From positions 558,001 to 622,000 of the forward strand of contig JACTVC010000008.1 of the NCBI GenBank assembly GCA_018417955.1: a DNA stretch of 64,000 bases. Reading direction: 5' to 3'. The notes below the pieces were generated by a model, which worked only from the letters and a program-made list of their open reading frames with translations, searched no databases and was not told where the DNA came from. The DNA is from Laccaria trichodermophora (lineage: Eukaryota; Basidiomycota; Agaricomycetes; Agaricales; Hydnangiaceae). The position numbers and the translations under genes were made by a program. How positions within the stretch are numbered: the first letter of the stretch is position 1; each line of letters opens with the position of its first letter. Below are positions 30,381 to 42,017 of the stretch, piece by piece.

Positions 30381-30770
30381 GAGGTCTTTATTGTCCATCA
30401 CAGATTCCTGATGACTGACAGCTATGGAGGTATCAATAGACCAGTTTCCACAATGCTCTGCTTAGTGATCCTGATTACTTTTGAAGTGAACCAAACAACA
30501 CCCCACACCCACCTGACCAGGAGTTTCCACACACCATACCTTTCTCATCTCCATGTGAAAACATTGCTTCATTTTCCAAGCTCTTTACACTCCTCCACCT
30601 ATTCCTACTGGACTCCCAGATTCCTACTGGACTGGAGTAAGACTGGGACAATTTTTATGTTGGCTGATTACACCATGCAAATTTTGTGTCCCCATTCTAG
30701 TGGAGTCCTAGTAAATTCCTACTGGAATGGTCCCAAACAACTAGGAATTGTGGATTCCTAAGGAATGGGT
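30381..30770. repeat. Degenerate relatives of the CAATACTTT-type element ends
   Basis: GAGGTCTTTATTGTCC at about 30382 equals the complement of the right end of the elements at 9252 and 60486. From 30590 a second motif block (CACTCCTCCACCTATTCC, then repeated ATTCCTACTGGA) resembles the left end. The two may be remnants of one decayed copy. No target duplication was found. A similar short block is at 47405-47560. Confidence 0.4.
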
Positions 30771-31040
30771 ACTCAGTGTCACAAAAAGTGACCAAGCACC
30801 ATGATGATGAATGGGCAGCTAATAGCAATTTTGAAGGCAAAGGGTAGCCATACACCATTTTAATTCATACCATATGTATATACATACATCTTCTCTCATA
30901 CACAAAATTTTTAGAGCTTTGGGTCATGTTCTTCAGTTCAAATTGACCATTTACAAAGGGGAGGACACTGTGGGCCCTGGCTTATATATCCATGGGGATA
31001 ATGTGAAGAAATTGGGTAAATATTAATAATAATGCTCTCT

Positions 31041-32931
31041 TTTACAGCTAACTGCATAATCGTAGACCACATCTGAAATTTCACTTTGCACCTTTGGTTG
31101 TGCATAAATCTGTTTTAGGCTGTGGCTATGTACACTAACTAGGCAAAAAGAATGTCCCATCATTTTTTGAGCAAAGTTAGTCATGTAACATAAAAACTGA
31201 ACATTTTGAGAACTACACTCTGGTGTATGAAACATAGCTAAAAGGGTGTAGATTGTACATACCAAGTCTGGGGATGAACAATTGAAAACTCAGGATAAGG
31301 CAGGGGATTGACTGTGACAAGTACTAAAAATGGGATGTAACAAAGTAAGAAATTCTGAATGACTGCAACCTACTGAGAGCAATTCACAACTTGAGGAAGA
31401 GATATTTTCAACACTGGATCTCCTTGCTATTGTTATGAGCTTTATAAAGTTTCTGGGCTAGAAAATTTTATATCCTCCTCTAAAAGGTAGATTTGAACTT
31501 GTTCTCCATTTTCTGTATTTTTTCACTCATGTATTTGTTGGAATAAGGGAAAATAACTCCCCATCAATGTTTGTAGTGTATGTGATACAAAAACTAGGTA
31601 GAAATGTTGAAATGAACATTGCATGATGTCTGTAGAAGCTAATTTCCAGAGTTTTTCTGGAAGTAAACAAGTATCTACAACATTGGTCCTTATTTTCTGC
31701 AAGAAGAAAAAATGCTACCATTTTTTGAATAGATCAATGGAGACTCAGGATGTATTTCAAACAATACTTGAAGTATAGCATGATAGCAAATAAATTTACA
31801 CTGGGTATAACCTGAAAAGTCCTCAATAAAAGTACATTTTGCATAGAGCAAGAAAGGTGTGGGTCTCAGATCCTAGTATGAATAGGACCTCTGTATATTT
31901 CTTTGGGATAGTCTTACTAGGCATGAGAAGTGCCTTGAGAAATATTTTCAGCCCCAATCCACTAAGAAAAATGTCAAGAGTTAGTCCAGGATGGTTGCTC
32001 TATGCAAAATGTACTTTTATTGAGGACTTTCCAGGTTATACCCAGTGTAAATTTATTTGCTATCATGCTATACTTCAAGTATTGTTTGAAATACATCCTG
32101 AGTCTCCATTGATCTATTCAAAAAATGGTAGCATTTTTTCTTCTTGCAGAAAATAAGGACCAATGTTGTAGATACTTGTTTACTTCCAGAAAAACTCTGG
32201 AAATTAGCTTCTACAGACATCATGCAATGTTCATTTCAACATTTCTACCTAGTTTTTGTATCACATACACTACAAACATTGATGGGGAGTTATTTTCCCT
32301 TATTCCAACAAATACATGAGTGAAAAAATACAGAAAATGGAGAACAAGTTCAAATCTACCTTTTAGAGGAGGATATAAAATTTTCTAGCCCAGAAACTTT
32401 ATAAAGCTCATAACAATAGCAAGGAGATCCAGTGTTGAAAATATCTCTTCCTCAAGTTGTGAATTGCTCTCAGTAGGTTGCAGTCATTCAGAATTTCTTA
32501 CTTTGTTACATCCCATTTTTAGTACTTGTCACAGTCAATCCCCTGCCTTATCCTGAGTTTTCAATTGTTCATCCCCAGACTTGGTATGTACAATCTACAC
32601 CCTTTTAGCTATGTTTCATACACCAGAGTGTAGTTCTCAAAATGTTCAGTTTTTATGTTACATGACTAACTTTGCTCAAAAAATGATGGGACATTCTTTT
32701 TATCTAGTTAGTGTAAACCATGATGCTGATATGCATGCAGGCTGCCTATTGCTCCACCATTTTGGTAGTTGCTCCAAATGCTCCAATCCTGCCTCACATG
32801 TCATAAGGGTGGAGCAGTTGGAACTTGCCAACTTGGAAGGGCATTCTACCTAATATGGTTGTTTGTACAAATAAAGGTGCACAAAGTAAAATTTAGATAT
32901 GGTCTACAATTATGCAGTTAGCTGTAACTAC
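31041..32931. repeat. Long near-perfect inverted repeat (fold-back)
   Basis: The left arm 31131-31851 and the right arm 31995-32715 are each 721 bp and nearly identical in inverted orientation, separated by a 143-bp spacer. The arms continue outward (31041-31130 against about 32870-32931) with about 150 bp of extra sequence in the right arm after 32715. The arms carry short mirrored ORFs (such as MVCTIYTLLAMFHTPECSSQ) that I do not consider genes. It could be a mobile fold-back element, a source of hairpin RNA, or an assembly artefact. Confidence 0.9.
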
Positions 32932-33589
32932 CAGAATTACTTGGAAGATGTTTAAAATCTTTTATTTCATTTTATCAATTTTTTTCTGGCAGAATTATTA
33001 AGGATTATGTGGGTGGATAAACATTGAAGAAATTTGGAGAAGAAATTTCTACAAAAGGCAACCATTTCTGTGCAGCAAATATGAGGAAGATACAGCAACT
33101 TCTGAATATGGCAGTATTCTTGGATCTCAGAACAATTGCCTGATGAGGCTATTTGTCCACATCTACCACCTGCTACCCTCTGTTGACTCTCCAACTATTG
33201 AATCCATCTTTCCAATATGTGTATTTCTCCTTTGATTGCCTCTGTATGGTAGCTGAGGCCTGAGGGTTTGATCAGTAGGCTTGACAGAGGCACCTGGTGA
33301 TATGGGGGGTAGAGCTGCACTTGCACAGAATCATGTTGTGAAATCACATATGTTTCCTTTTATCATATCATATTCCATTTGCTGACATTCTTGTCTAGGT
33401 TCTCCTTATCTCACACTGCATATTGAGTCAATCAGGCTCTAGTTTCTGCCTTTTCTCATTTCTGTTGCAATGTATGTTATATCTCATCTCTCTCCATCTG
33501 CCTTCACCTGTAGCTAGCATTCACCATGTAGGCATATACCCCACAGACAATGAGCACCCCTCCAAAACCATATATCTGCCTACATCAGA
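32932..33589. other. No supported feature
   Basis: AT-rich sequence with only short ORFs. No repeat or RNA was recognised. Confidence 0.4.
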
Positions 33590-33857
33590 CAAACTTCCCT
33601 ATCCCATCCACCCAAACTCAACTGCTTTATCCTCCTCTTGTCATCATCACCTCACACACCAAATCCTTGTAACCTTTCTGTCCATTCACAGGCATTCCAG
33701 ATGTCAGACCCATTAACTTTGCCGATTTGAGGGAAGAAATGTGAATTGAAGCCTTGAAATACTTAACTTCCAGCTCATTGAGTCTCTGAGGCTCTCCTTG
33801 CACTTCATCTTCCTTGACCATGGCTTTGTCCCAACTCTCACCAAGAACCATCAACAT
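33590..33857 (-). pseudogene. Fragment of an unrecognised, probably repeat-borne protein
   Basis: The minus strand reads GESWDKAMVKEDEVQGEPQR, LNELEVKYFKASIHISSLKS and SAKLMGLTSGMPVNGQKGYK, a coherent charged protein fragment that ends in stops on both sides. It looks like part of a larger dispersed protein, but I cannot name it. Confidence 0.35.
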
Positions 33858-34463
33858 GACTCTATCATGGGCTCCCTCCCCACCAGCAGCTCATGTTCAC
33901 CCCCTAAGCCAATTGCAGACAGAGGAATAGACAGGTCATCCTTCCTGCCCTCAGGTCTAGCACCAGTTTGCCTTGGAATACAGCAATATGCATGTGGACA
34001 AGCCTTGAACATTTGGACTCACCAAATTTTGTGATATAGGATTGGAAGGGAATGCCCAGAGGCCATAGTCAAACAGTGGTATATAGCTAGATTTGGATAT
34101 CTTCCATAATATATTGATCTTTTGTCTTGAACCACCACCTTGTCAGCAGTCTTGCCATCCTCTTGCACTACATGTAGTGCTTTGTATAACTGTACTTCCT
34201 ACAGTATGCATAATCATGTTGGGCCAGCTGAGTATCTTGTAACTGCTCATTGCTCACTCATGGGTGTTGATCCCAGATCCACCCATTCTTGCCTCCTCCT
34301 TCCCTCTTGGCTTCAGCTATGCGAGAAGTTCAGAGTGAACGCTTCACAAATTTAGTGCATGCATGGTTATCTGTGTTCATATCTTCACAGTGTTTGAGCA
34401 CAACTTGCTTGAAATGTGGAGTCTTGGTTCCAACCATTTTCATAACCAATTCCACCATGAGGC
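33858..34463. other. No supported feature
   Basis: Short ORFs only; nothing recognised up to the border of the next element. Confidence 0.4.
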
Positions 34464-35664
34464 GAGGTCTTTATTGTCCTCCACTGATTCCTGCTGGAAT
34501 CCAGTGGAATCCAGGGAATTCCTGGAATTCCAGAGGAATCAAATTTGGCAGAGGGCCCTGCCAAATTGATCAAACAATTCTGTGGAATTTTGAATGGAAT
34601 TCAAATTCTGCTGGAATGATTCCGGTGATCACCTGAAAGGAATGCTCACGGAACAAGATGGAATGGAATTCCTGATGCCCCAATAAACAAACAACACCAT
34701 CTCTTTCAACCACCACCATCATCACCGACGCCTACACACCACGTTGCCAATGTCCACCACCACGCACACCAGCCACAATGAGACAACGATGACGGCCATG
34801 ATGTGGGAGACGATGCCTTGACACCACATCAACAACCCCAGTAAACGAGTGCAGCAACACGTTGCCATGTCGCTATCAGTGACGTGGCAACCAGACAATG
34901 AACAATGATTTCGTTGTTCATTATCTTAGGTGAGCACCCCCCCCAAACTCGTCCCAACCCAGCTCGCTAACGCCATGCCCACAATGAGGGATGCACAGCA
35001 CGCCAGCACACCACCACGCCAACACAACACCACCATGACCATGCCCACGGATGACGCACCCCACCACATCAATGGACCGCCACCACATCAATGGATGATG
35101 CCCACATCAACGGACGATGACCACCATGTCAGCAGATGACGACGCCCATGTCAATGGATGATGAGCACATCAGCAGACGACAACGATGACAACAGACAAT
35201 GACCACATCAACGGATGATGACGACCATGTCAGCAGACGATGACGCCCACATCAATGGACGACGATGCCCACATCAACGGACAACAATGCCCACATCAAC
35301 GGATGATGACACCCATGTCAATGGACGACAACAAGCATGTCAGCAGGTGACACCCATGTCAATGGACGACGATGAGCACACCAGTGACGCCAACAAATGA
35401 CACACCCATGACGACACCACCACCACGTCAATGGACAATGACTGCGTCAACAGATGCCCACGTCAATGGACAATGACAACATCAACAGACAACAAGCATG
35501 TTAGCGGATGACGAGCACGTCAATGGACAACGATGGCCCACCCTCTTCCCTATCCCTCCCTCTTCCTTTCCCTTCTCCCCTTCATTTTCCCTCCCTCCTG
35601 TTCCCTCTCTCCATCACTCCCCCCTCTCTTCATCCCTCCCCCTCACTCCCTCCCCTCACACTCA
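34464..35664 (-). mobile_element. CAATACTTT-type element, copy 3, reversed and truncated
   Basis: Beginning with GAGGTCTTTATTGTCC at 34464, the sequence is the reverse complement of the right end and interior of copies 1 and 2: ATTCC-rich end, the AATTTGGCAG...CTGCC palindrome, the ACGACG/ATGACG-rich section and the CCCTCC/CTCC tract, ending near the ACACTCAATGT motif. The AT-rich part and the CAATACTTT end are missing, and a decayed Gypsy element begins close to the break. Many CpG sites are changed to TpG/CpA compared with copies 1 and 2, so it is an older copy. Confidence 0.7.
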
Positions 35665-35727
35665 ATGTCTCCTGTTTTTAAGCGTGGTGATTAGTTCTCA
35701 ATGGATATTAATATGCTGTGCAATGTA

Positions 35728-36468
35728 CTAACCCATGTCTGAATCGCCACAAGTAATCAGGCGACGCTCTTGGTATTCGAGACGAACTCCCTGGTGGTTC
35801 TTCCAGTCCCATCCGGTCCCCGGTCCCAACTGAAGCGTCTGTTGTCGAGCGGCTTGAATCCATTGAATAGCGAGACGTCCGATGGTTTGAAAATCGCGAT
35901 ACCAGGCGGTAAGATTCTCGCGCGTAGTATATCCGCAAAGGGGATTCAAGAAGTCGTGGTCCTGGATAGTTAGGATGTCGGGCCGTTGCATATTGATGCG
36001 GTCAAAATAAAATTGCGGGATGAATCGTTTAGCGGCGAATGGGATGGGGGAGTCGTCTTGAGCGTCCTGCAAGGCACATTCGGTAATGTACCTAGCCAGA
36101 CGGTGTAACGCCCAGAATAGGGACGTGGTGGTTGATGGGTCGAGGATGTATACGAGTTGTCCGTCAGGTTGGTTGATAGCGATGAAGTCGTTCACCGTAA
36201 GCTGATAGTTGAGGGGATTAATGTCTTCAGATAACGAGTCGGCGGAATTGAAAGGGACGAGATGCAGGTTGGGGGTGTTGGGGTTGTAGCGTTCAATCTC
36301 GGTAGCTTGCATGACGAGGTTGCAGTTGGAGAGGTTGGTGGGATAAGTGAGATGGTTTGACGATGTTGCAGTTGTCGGTGATCTTGTCGAATCTTTTATA
36401 GTCTTCTGGGGCCCACCTATTTTACCGACTTGAGTTTCTTCTTTTGGAGCTCCTTGAATTTCTCCCAT
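35728..36468 (-). CDS. Extra ORF at the 3' end of the Gypsy element, function unknown
   Basis: A 246-residue ORF overlaps the pol C-terminus by 52 bases in another frame. The first 40 residues lie over the pol end and are probably not original. From about MQATEIERYNPNTPNLHLVP onward the protein is coherent (SEDINPLNYQLTVNDFIAIN, WALHRLARYITECALQDAQ, FIPQFYFDRINMQRPDI, TAWYRDFQTIGRLAIQWIQA). It is not a known retroviral domain to me. An ORF after pol is unusual for Gypsy elements and could be an accessory protein or captured host sequence. Confidence 0.5.
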   Translation of the reverse strand: MGEIQGAPKEETQVGKIGGPQKTIKDSTRSPTTATSSNHLTYPTNLSNCNLVMQATEIERYNPNTPNLHLVPFNSADSLSEDINPLNYQLTVNDFIAINQPDGQLVYILDPSTTTSLFWALHRLARYITECALQDAQDDSPIPFAAKRFIPQFYFDRINMQRPDILTIQDHDFLNPLCGYTTRENLTAWYRDFQTIGRLAIQWIQAARQQTLQLGPGTGWDWKNHQGVRLEYQERRLITCGDSDMG

Positions 36469-37490
36469 TCATGTAGGACTTCTGGGGCGTTCTTCAAGTT
36501 TTGCTTTGTCTCCCAGGTATCACCTTCCGGTCCATAATTAGTATATCGTAGACGATAGATCGGTATCCTTCTTCCGTTCCTGCCTTTCCGTGTTCGCTCG
36601 GCTATGATCCTGTCAACTTCGTATTCAGGCAGCGCATCGAAGTTTAACCTATTCGTTTTTAACGTTGGTCGTTCTCCGAATTCGATTGGCGATTCCTGGT
36701 ACTTCTCCAGGTGCTCGATGTTGAGGACAGGATGCATTCTGTAGGATCCTGGCATACGTAGTCGGTAAGCTACTGCGCTCACTTTCTTCATGATTTCGAA
36801 GGGTCCCTCGTACCTTGCTAAGAGCTTGTCGCCCCGACCCTTCACATCCCTGAGTAAACCAAGGTTCCTTCGGTTTATCACAACCTTGTCCCCTTCTTCA
36901 AACTCCTGGTTGAGTCTTCCTTTGTCATATGCTTTCTTTTGATAAAACTGACCTAGGAGAAGCGCGTCCCTGGCCCTAGTTCTTTCCGCGACGAACCCTT
37001 CTACCAATTTAAGCACCTTGTCGTTCAGAATCTCCTGATCGCCTGTCGACTTTAGTGCATCTGTTCGATCGATGCTTGGTGGCTGACTTATGACAGTAGT
37101 GCCGGTTATCGGTTGAAATCCTTGTAGCAGGTATGCGGGACTGAATCCTGTAGCTGTGTGTGGTGAGGAATTGTAGGATAGTGCGAGCGCGTCTAACAGC
37201 TCACTCCAGTCGTCTCGATCAGGGCCGATATAGGCGCGAATGGAGATCTCCAAACCCTGGTTTAGAATCTCCGTTTGTCCGTCCGCTTGCGGATGATATG
37301 ACGTCGTCAGGGATCGTCTCATCCCCATCAGTCGGCAAACCTCTTTCCAAAAGTCGCCGCACCACCTTGTATCCCTGTCTGAAATAACTTGTCGCGGGAT
37401 GCCAAATTTTGAAATAACGTGCTTGAAGAATAGCCTCGCGGTTTCTTCCTCCGTAATTCGGGTTGTCGTTGGGTCCATTTCGGTATCCAA
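36417..37490 (-). pseudogene. Gypsy integrase (partial) with chromodomain
   Basis: The ORF begins inside the integrase core at DPTTTRITEEETARLFFKHV. It contains the second catalytic Asp (VISDRDTRW, about residue 38) and the Glu (HPQADGQTEI, about 74), but the first Asp and the zinc module are lost. A GPF-type module (YEGPFEIMKKVSAVAYRL) follows near 225-245 and a chromodomain near 290-345 (YEVDRIIAERTRKG, YRLRYTNYGPEGDTWE). Chromodomains direct such elements to modified histones. The 5' part was removed by the deletion that joins it to the reverse transcriptase piece. Confidence 0.85.
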
Positions 37491-37499
37491 ACGGCATTC

Positions 37500-39189
37500 T
37501 CCTAAATTGATATAATCCCCTATGACTTCGAAATGCTAGTTTCTCCCGGTCCTCGGGCTTAATGCTCAATTGCGTAAATCCGGCCAATGCGTCGAGTGTA
37601 GTAAGGTATTGGTTGCCTTCCAGCGATTGTAAGATTTCGTCTTGTCGGGGGAGTGGGAACTCGTCGGCTATTACTTGTTCGTTTAGTCTTCGGAGATCGA
37701 TCACCATTCGTGGTTTGTTATTTCGGTACGTGATAAATACGGGCGCTCCCCACGGACTCTTAGAGGGCTCGATTACCCCTAATTGGATCCATGCATCCAT
37801 TTGTTTGTCTATTACTTCACGATTAGCTGGAGAACTTTGGAATGGTGGAATGGAAATTGGCTTAGTGTTAGGCATAAGGGGTATGTCCACTTCTTCTGCG
37901 TAGTTGCCCAACCTTCCCTCGATTCCGAAGACTTCTTTGTGTAGTGTGATTATTTCCCGTAGCTCCTTTGTTTGGGTTTGAGTTAAGTTCGGGGAAATAT
38001 CCACTTCCTTTAACAATTGACTCTCCGTAATAAATTCCTCCGGTACTTCAGCGGTCTTTGGTCCCCCCTCTACCGGTGGTTCCGCTAAGACTTCGTCAGT
38101 GGAATAATCACGTCGCGATGCGTCGTGTAAAGTTCTGACTTCGCTTCTCGTTGTTTGCGCAAACGGATTCTTTCCTGTTGAAGTTCCTTCCGAATTAATA
38201 ACGCCTCGTAAAAGGTTCGCGTGGGCGTTGATACCTTCCATATCCTTGCCCGTGAACTGACTGACTTTGTCTAACCATGTCGAAGGATTATGCCCTTGAC
38301 TCACGACTTGCCCTGATGAAATCGTGATCGGTTTTCTAGAGAAGTTGGAGATGTATATAAATGGCGATTTCTTGGTTATTAGCATATCTGCGCATCCGTA
38401 CATATCTTCAGGTCCGCCGCTAGTCACTAATCGTTTCTCTATGAAGAGATGATCAGAATTATTAACGAAGTTTGCTTGTACCTTTACTAGCTTGGTTGAT
38501 TCTGGCGCTATACTGATGGATGAGGTTGCGCGCACATAGTCGTCCTTCGATCGTTGTACCAGTCGCTTCCTCGCCTTTTGAGCTTTCCTATGGATTTTAG
38601 CCTTGAGTACCTTGGAAGTGATGTCAGGCCACGTAAGGACCTTGAATGCGTGGCCGTCCTCATCAATTAGAGTTGTTGTGACGGAATTCTGAACTTCCTT
38701 CGATCGTCCTGATTTTCCAAATATTAACGAACTCCGGCCCTCCTCCCTAAGTAGCGAAATTGAATATTGATCAGCAAAGTCATTTCCGAGAATGAAAGGA
38801 GCCGACATTCCTTTGACGACATACGCTTCGACTCTGATGAGAACGGGTCCTTCCTCAGTTTCGAAATAGATGTCTACAGCAACGTACCCTGTTATTACCG
38901 CGTTTCCGGTGACTTGTATGAGATTTATACGTTGGCCCATTCTCAACTTCGGAGGTTTGAGTATTTGGTCGAGAGCCTTTTGAGAAATTAGGGTTATATC
39001 TGACCCTGAGTCGATGATGATCGGTATGGGCTCCACCTTCGGATCGTTCAGACTTCCTAAAGCTTCGGTAGCTCGTGCTCCGAGGAAGGAACATCCCGGT
39101 GGCCGAGCTGAATGCTTATGGAGTTCTACGATGGGTTTGTCGTTGGTTCCGTTGTTTTGAGTCAGTGTATGGAATGAATTGCTTTTCAT
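37500..39189 (-). pseudogene. Gypsy aspartic protease and N-terminal reverse transcriptase
   Basis: From ATG 39189 the ORF has a retropepsin-like motif IIIDSGSDITLI (catalytic D60) and flap-like region, a long spacer, then reverse transcriptase motifs (KPRMVIDLRRLNEQV, YLTTLDALAGFTQL, LYQFRRMPFGYRNGP). It stops being homologous right after RRMPFG-RNGP, before the YxDD box. The rest of the frame (to 37219) runs out of phase through integrase sequence. The catalytic centre is therefore missing and the element cannot replicate by itself. Confidence 0.85.
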
Positions 39190-39371
39190 TTCCCTGGACA
39201 GTTTTCTTTGGGTTCTACGATTGATGACAGGTTGTGGTGAATATTTTACGAATGAAGAATTTAGGGAAGGAGTGTCGAGATATGGATTCAGATTTTTGTG
39301 CCAGGATTCTGCCTCAGAATGAATTCGGTGGGATTTAATGGTGCTTACCCCCCCCAGCTTCGATGCTTCCC

Positions 39372-41231
39372 TTATGGCTGAGAGGGCTTCGGAAAATCCT
39401 GATTGTCGTCTGTATCTTCGCCATCGCTAAATCGTTCGTAGTATGCGTCATCATAGTTTTCTTGAGCCTGTTCTTCGTCTGCCGTCGTTGTAACCATGTT
39501 TGCCCTTGCTCGTTTTTCCCCCTTTCTAGCGTATTTGCAGTCTTTATCCCAGTGCTTGCTACTGCCGCAATGTCGACAGGGCCTCGCGCCTTTTTCTTCA
39601 GGCGTACCTCTGGGTGAGACGTTGGAATCGTCCTTTGGGTACTGAGGGTTCGAGGTTGCTTTGGACCATCCTACTAGATGTACGTGAGCGTTCCTGAATG
39701 GGTTATATGGATTTCGTTGAGAGGTATCCTTATCTTTGGAATAATTCTGACCTCCTTGCCGTGCGTATGAATTTTCTCCTCCGCTTAGCTTCATAAGCGA
39801 CTCCTCGTGGAATTTTACGGTTAACTGAAATTGTTCTAAATCCGGGAGTAAGTGAGGAGTGATAATCGGGGTCCAGTATGACGGAGTACCTTCCATGATC
39901 TCATTGATCAATTCCCTGTCAGTATAGTTATATACAAACTGTAAAAGTTCCAATTTCCTGATAACGTACTCACTGGGAGTCTCTCTCCCGTTTCCTGTAT
40001 CACGGTAAGATGCGCGATTTGCACGCGCTTTCTGTTTATCGAGGAAGGCTCGATTCATGAAATATTCTCCTATGGCGGCGCGCAGAGTACTCCAGTCTGT
40101 TTCGATCCTATCGCGTGTCTCGACGCTCTGGCTGTAATACCATATCTCAGCGGATCCCGTAAGGCATGTTGGCACTAGCGTACCTAGTTGTCTAAACACC
40201 ACTGACGATCGTTTGGCTAGACTATTGACTTTTAATAGCCAACGTCTAAGACTCTCGGGATTGCCATCCCAACTGGGAATAGCGTCTACCTTTAGTTTAG
40301 TGTCAAATTGCGCTTCAGAAGAGGGTTTGGTCGTGGAAGTGCATACGTCAGATTTGAGACCCGCAATAGCGTCAAATGGATTTTTCCGAGGATTTCCTTG
40401 CGGGACGGGTTGTCTTGGTCCTCCCTGAGGACCCTTATCTCCTCCCTCGTCGCCGCTATCGTCGCCGTCGGAATCTCCGGGGTCACCCCCTCCTCGTTGT
40501 TGTATATAAACTCCGGATTTGTGTGAGCGAGACTGGTCGGATGCGTTGTCTCCTACCTGCGAACCTTTGGTAGAGCCCGTTTCGAATCTAGCGTTTCTGG
40601 TTTCGTCGTCCTCCTTGAGAACGACTGGTTCTACATGATCAGTAGTCTGTTTGACGCCAAATAATTCCCTAAATGCGTGTGATGAGCTATGTTGAACAGG
40701 ATGACCGAATACGGACGTATTCACGTTTGCTCCTGATTGTCTGGCATGGGGTTTTGTCTTCTTGAGGTGCCCAGATATGCTGTCGGGCTCGCCTTCCAAA
40801 AAGGCCGGTTGGTAATTGTGTACGGTGGTAATCGTCGGAGCGTGGATTGTAGGTTTCCTGGGAGTCGCGGAAACAATCATTCGCTGTTCTGATTTCTGAT
40901 TCCTTTTCCCCTTGGTGAAATCATGATGCTCCGCCAGATACGCCAAAAAGTTTTCCACCTCGCGTCGAAAACAAGCCCCTAAAATTTCAAAGTCATTAGC
41001 GGTCCAGAATTCATCCGCTTTACCATTCAAACCCCATCTAGGCAAGGGGGGAAGACCCTCTCCATTGATGATAAGGTCCTCCTCTGCTTCGTTCCTACGC
41101 TGCTTGAGTCGCTGGTTTAAATTGATTAAAATGATCTTCTGTAAAGCGAAGCCGACTAGCTCTCCTCTGCTGTTAAAATGGTACAAATGAGTCAATAATT
41201 CTTTCAAAATGTCCATCTCTTCCTTGAACAA
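39372..41231 (-). CDS. gag: Gypsy Gag (capsid and nucleocapsid part)
   Basis: A 619-residue ORF with a disordered N-terminal half, a capsid-like part (LRRWLLKVNSLAKRS, GSAEIWYYSQSVETRD, SEYVIRKLELLQFVYNYTDR) and a CCHC zinc knuckle CRHCGSSKHWDKDC near residues 548-561, which in Gag binds RNA. It ends in an acidic tail. The frame differs from the protease ORF, so a frameshift or separate initiation would be needed. The ORF at 41783-41259 is probably the original N-terminus separated by a stop or frameshift. Confidence 0.8.
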   Translation of the reverse strand: MFKEEMDILKELLTHLYHFNSRGELVGFALQKIILINLNQRLKQRRNEAEEDLIINGEGLPPLPRWGLNGKADEFWTANDFEILGACFRREVENFLAYLAEHHDFTKGKRNQKSEQRMIVSATPRKPTIHAPTITTVHNYQPAFLEGEPDSISGHLKKTKPHARQSGANVNTSVFGHPVQHSSSHAFRELFGVKQTTDHVEPVVLKEDDETRNARFETGSTKGSQVGDNASDQSRSHKSGVYIQQRGGGDPGDSDGDDSGDEGGDKGPQGGPRQPVPQGNPRKNPFDAIAGLKSDVCTSTTKPSSEAQFDTKLKVDAIPSWDGNPESLRRWLLKVNSLAKRSSVVFRQLGTLVPTCLTGSAEIWYYSQSVETRDRIETDWSTLRAAIGEYFMNRAFLDKQKARANRASYRDTGNGRETPSEYVIRKLELLQFVYNYTDRELINEIMEGTPSYWTPIITPHLLPDLEQFQLTVKFHEESLMKLSGGENSYARQGGQNYSKDKDTSQRNPYNPFRNAHVHLVGWSKATSNPQYPKDDSNVSPRGTPEEKGARPCRHCGSSKHWDKDCKYARKGEKRARANMVTTTADEEQAQENYDDAYYERFSDGEDTDDNQDFPKPSQP

Positions 41232-41258
41232 ACCTTTCTGCCCTTTTCACGTTACGAC

Positions 41259-41783
41259 TCAATCATAGGAACTGTAAATAGGTCGACGAAGGGCCGCCTC
41301 CCCCAACTGTAACGCTTGGCGATGTCGTCCGGCTAACACGAAAATTTTCTCGGATCTATCGAGTCCAGTGTCAGTAACGGTTTCCCCGAATGAGGAGAAG
41401 GGCATACAAGCTGGGAAATCTACTCTTACCTCCTTGTAAGCTCCTCGATCAGGTAGATCTTCAAAATCAAATGGTGCTCCTACTTCTGTGAGATCCTCGA
41501 TATCAGAATTTCCAGGTTTGATCGATTCGGGGATCAGTGTTTGCTGATCACTCTCCTGAGCCGTTTGAAATTCGAATTCGTCAGGGACGTCCAATCCCTC
41601 AGGTATGTCCGGTGTGCCTGGAGTGAAGACATTTTGCGTATTTGTTTCCAACGTCGCTTCCCTTCCTCGAGGTGTGTCCGTTGTTCCAGAAGAGGGTTTA
41701 TTAGTTGAACCCTTGGTCATGCCTGCGAACTGCGAGTTGTTAGTCTTCCGGTTGGAACCAGATGGCTTCTTAGTGTTATCCAT
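41259..41783 (-). CDS. N-terminal Gag ORF of the Gypsy element
   Basis: 174 residues, starting MDNTKKPSGSNRKTNNSQF, low-complexity (Thr/Ser/Pro/Glu). It lies directly upstream of the Gag ORF and in another frame, with 27 bases between them. The composition fits a disordered Gag N-terminus. Whether the gap is a natural stop or a mutation cannot be told from one copy. Confidence 0.5.
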   Translation of the reverse strand: MDNTKKPSGSNRKTNNSQFAGMTKGSTNKPSSGTTDTPRGREATLETNTQNVFTPGTPDIPEGLDVPDEFEFQTAQESDQQTLIPESIKPGNSDIEDLTEVGAPFDFEDLPDRGAYKEVRVDFPACMPFSSFGETVTDTGLDRSEKIFVLAGRHRQALQLGEAALRRPIYSSYD

Positions 41784-42017
41784 GAAATCTTACTTGTTCG
41801 GTGCTTAGTATTCCACTGATAGAATGATGTATCGATCCTGGACAGGATTTTAAGATGGATCGAGTGGGTGCGAGGTCGAACTGATGATTTAGGATGGGTA
41901 GTGTGGGTGCAGCGTGTTCCGCCGGTTACGGAAGTATTGTACTTAGCCGAGATCTTGAGATCGGTTGCTTAGATACTTGCGTGAACATAGAGCTGTTCCC
42001 AATGTGTCCACCAATGT

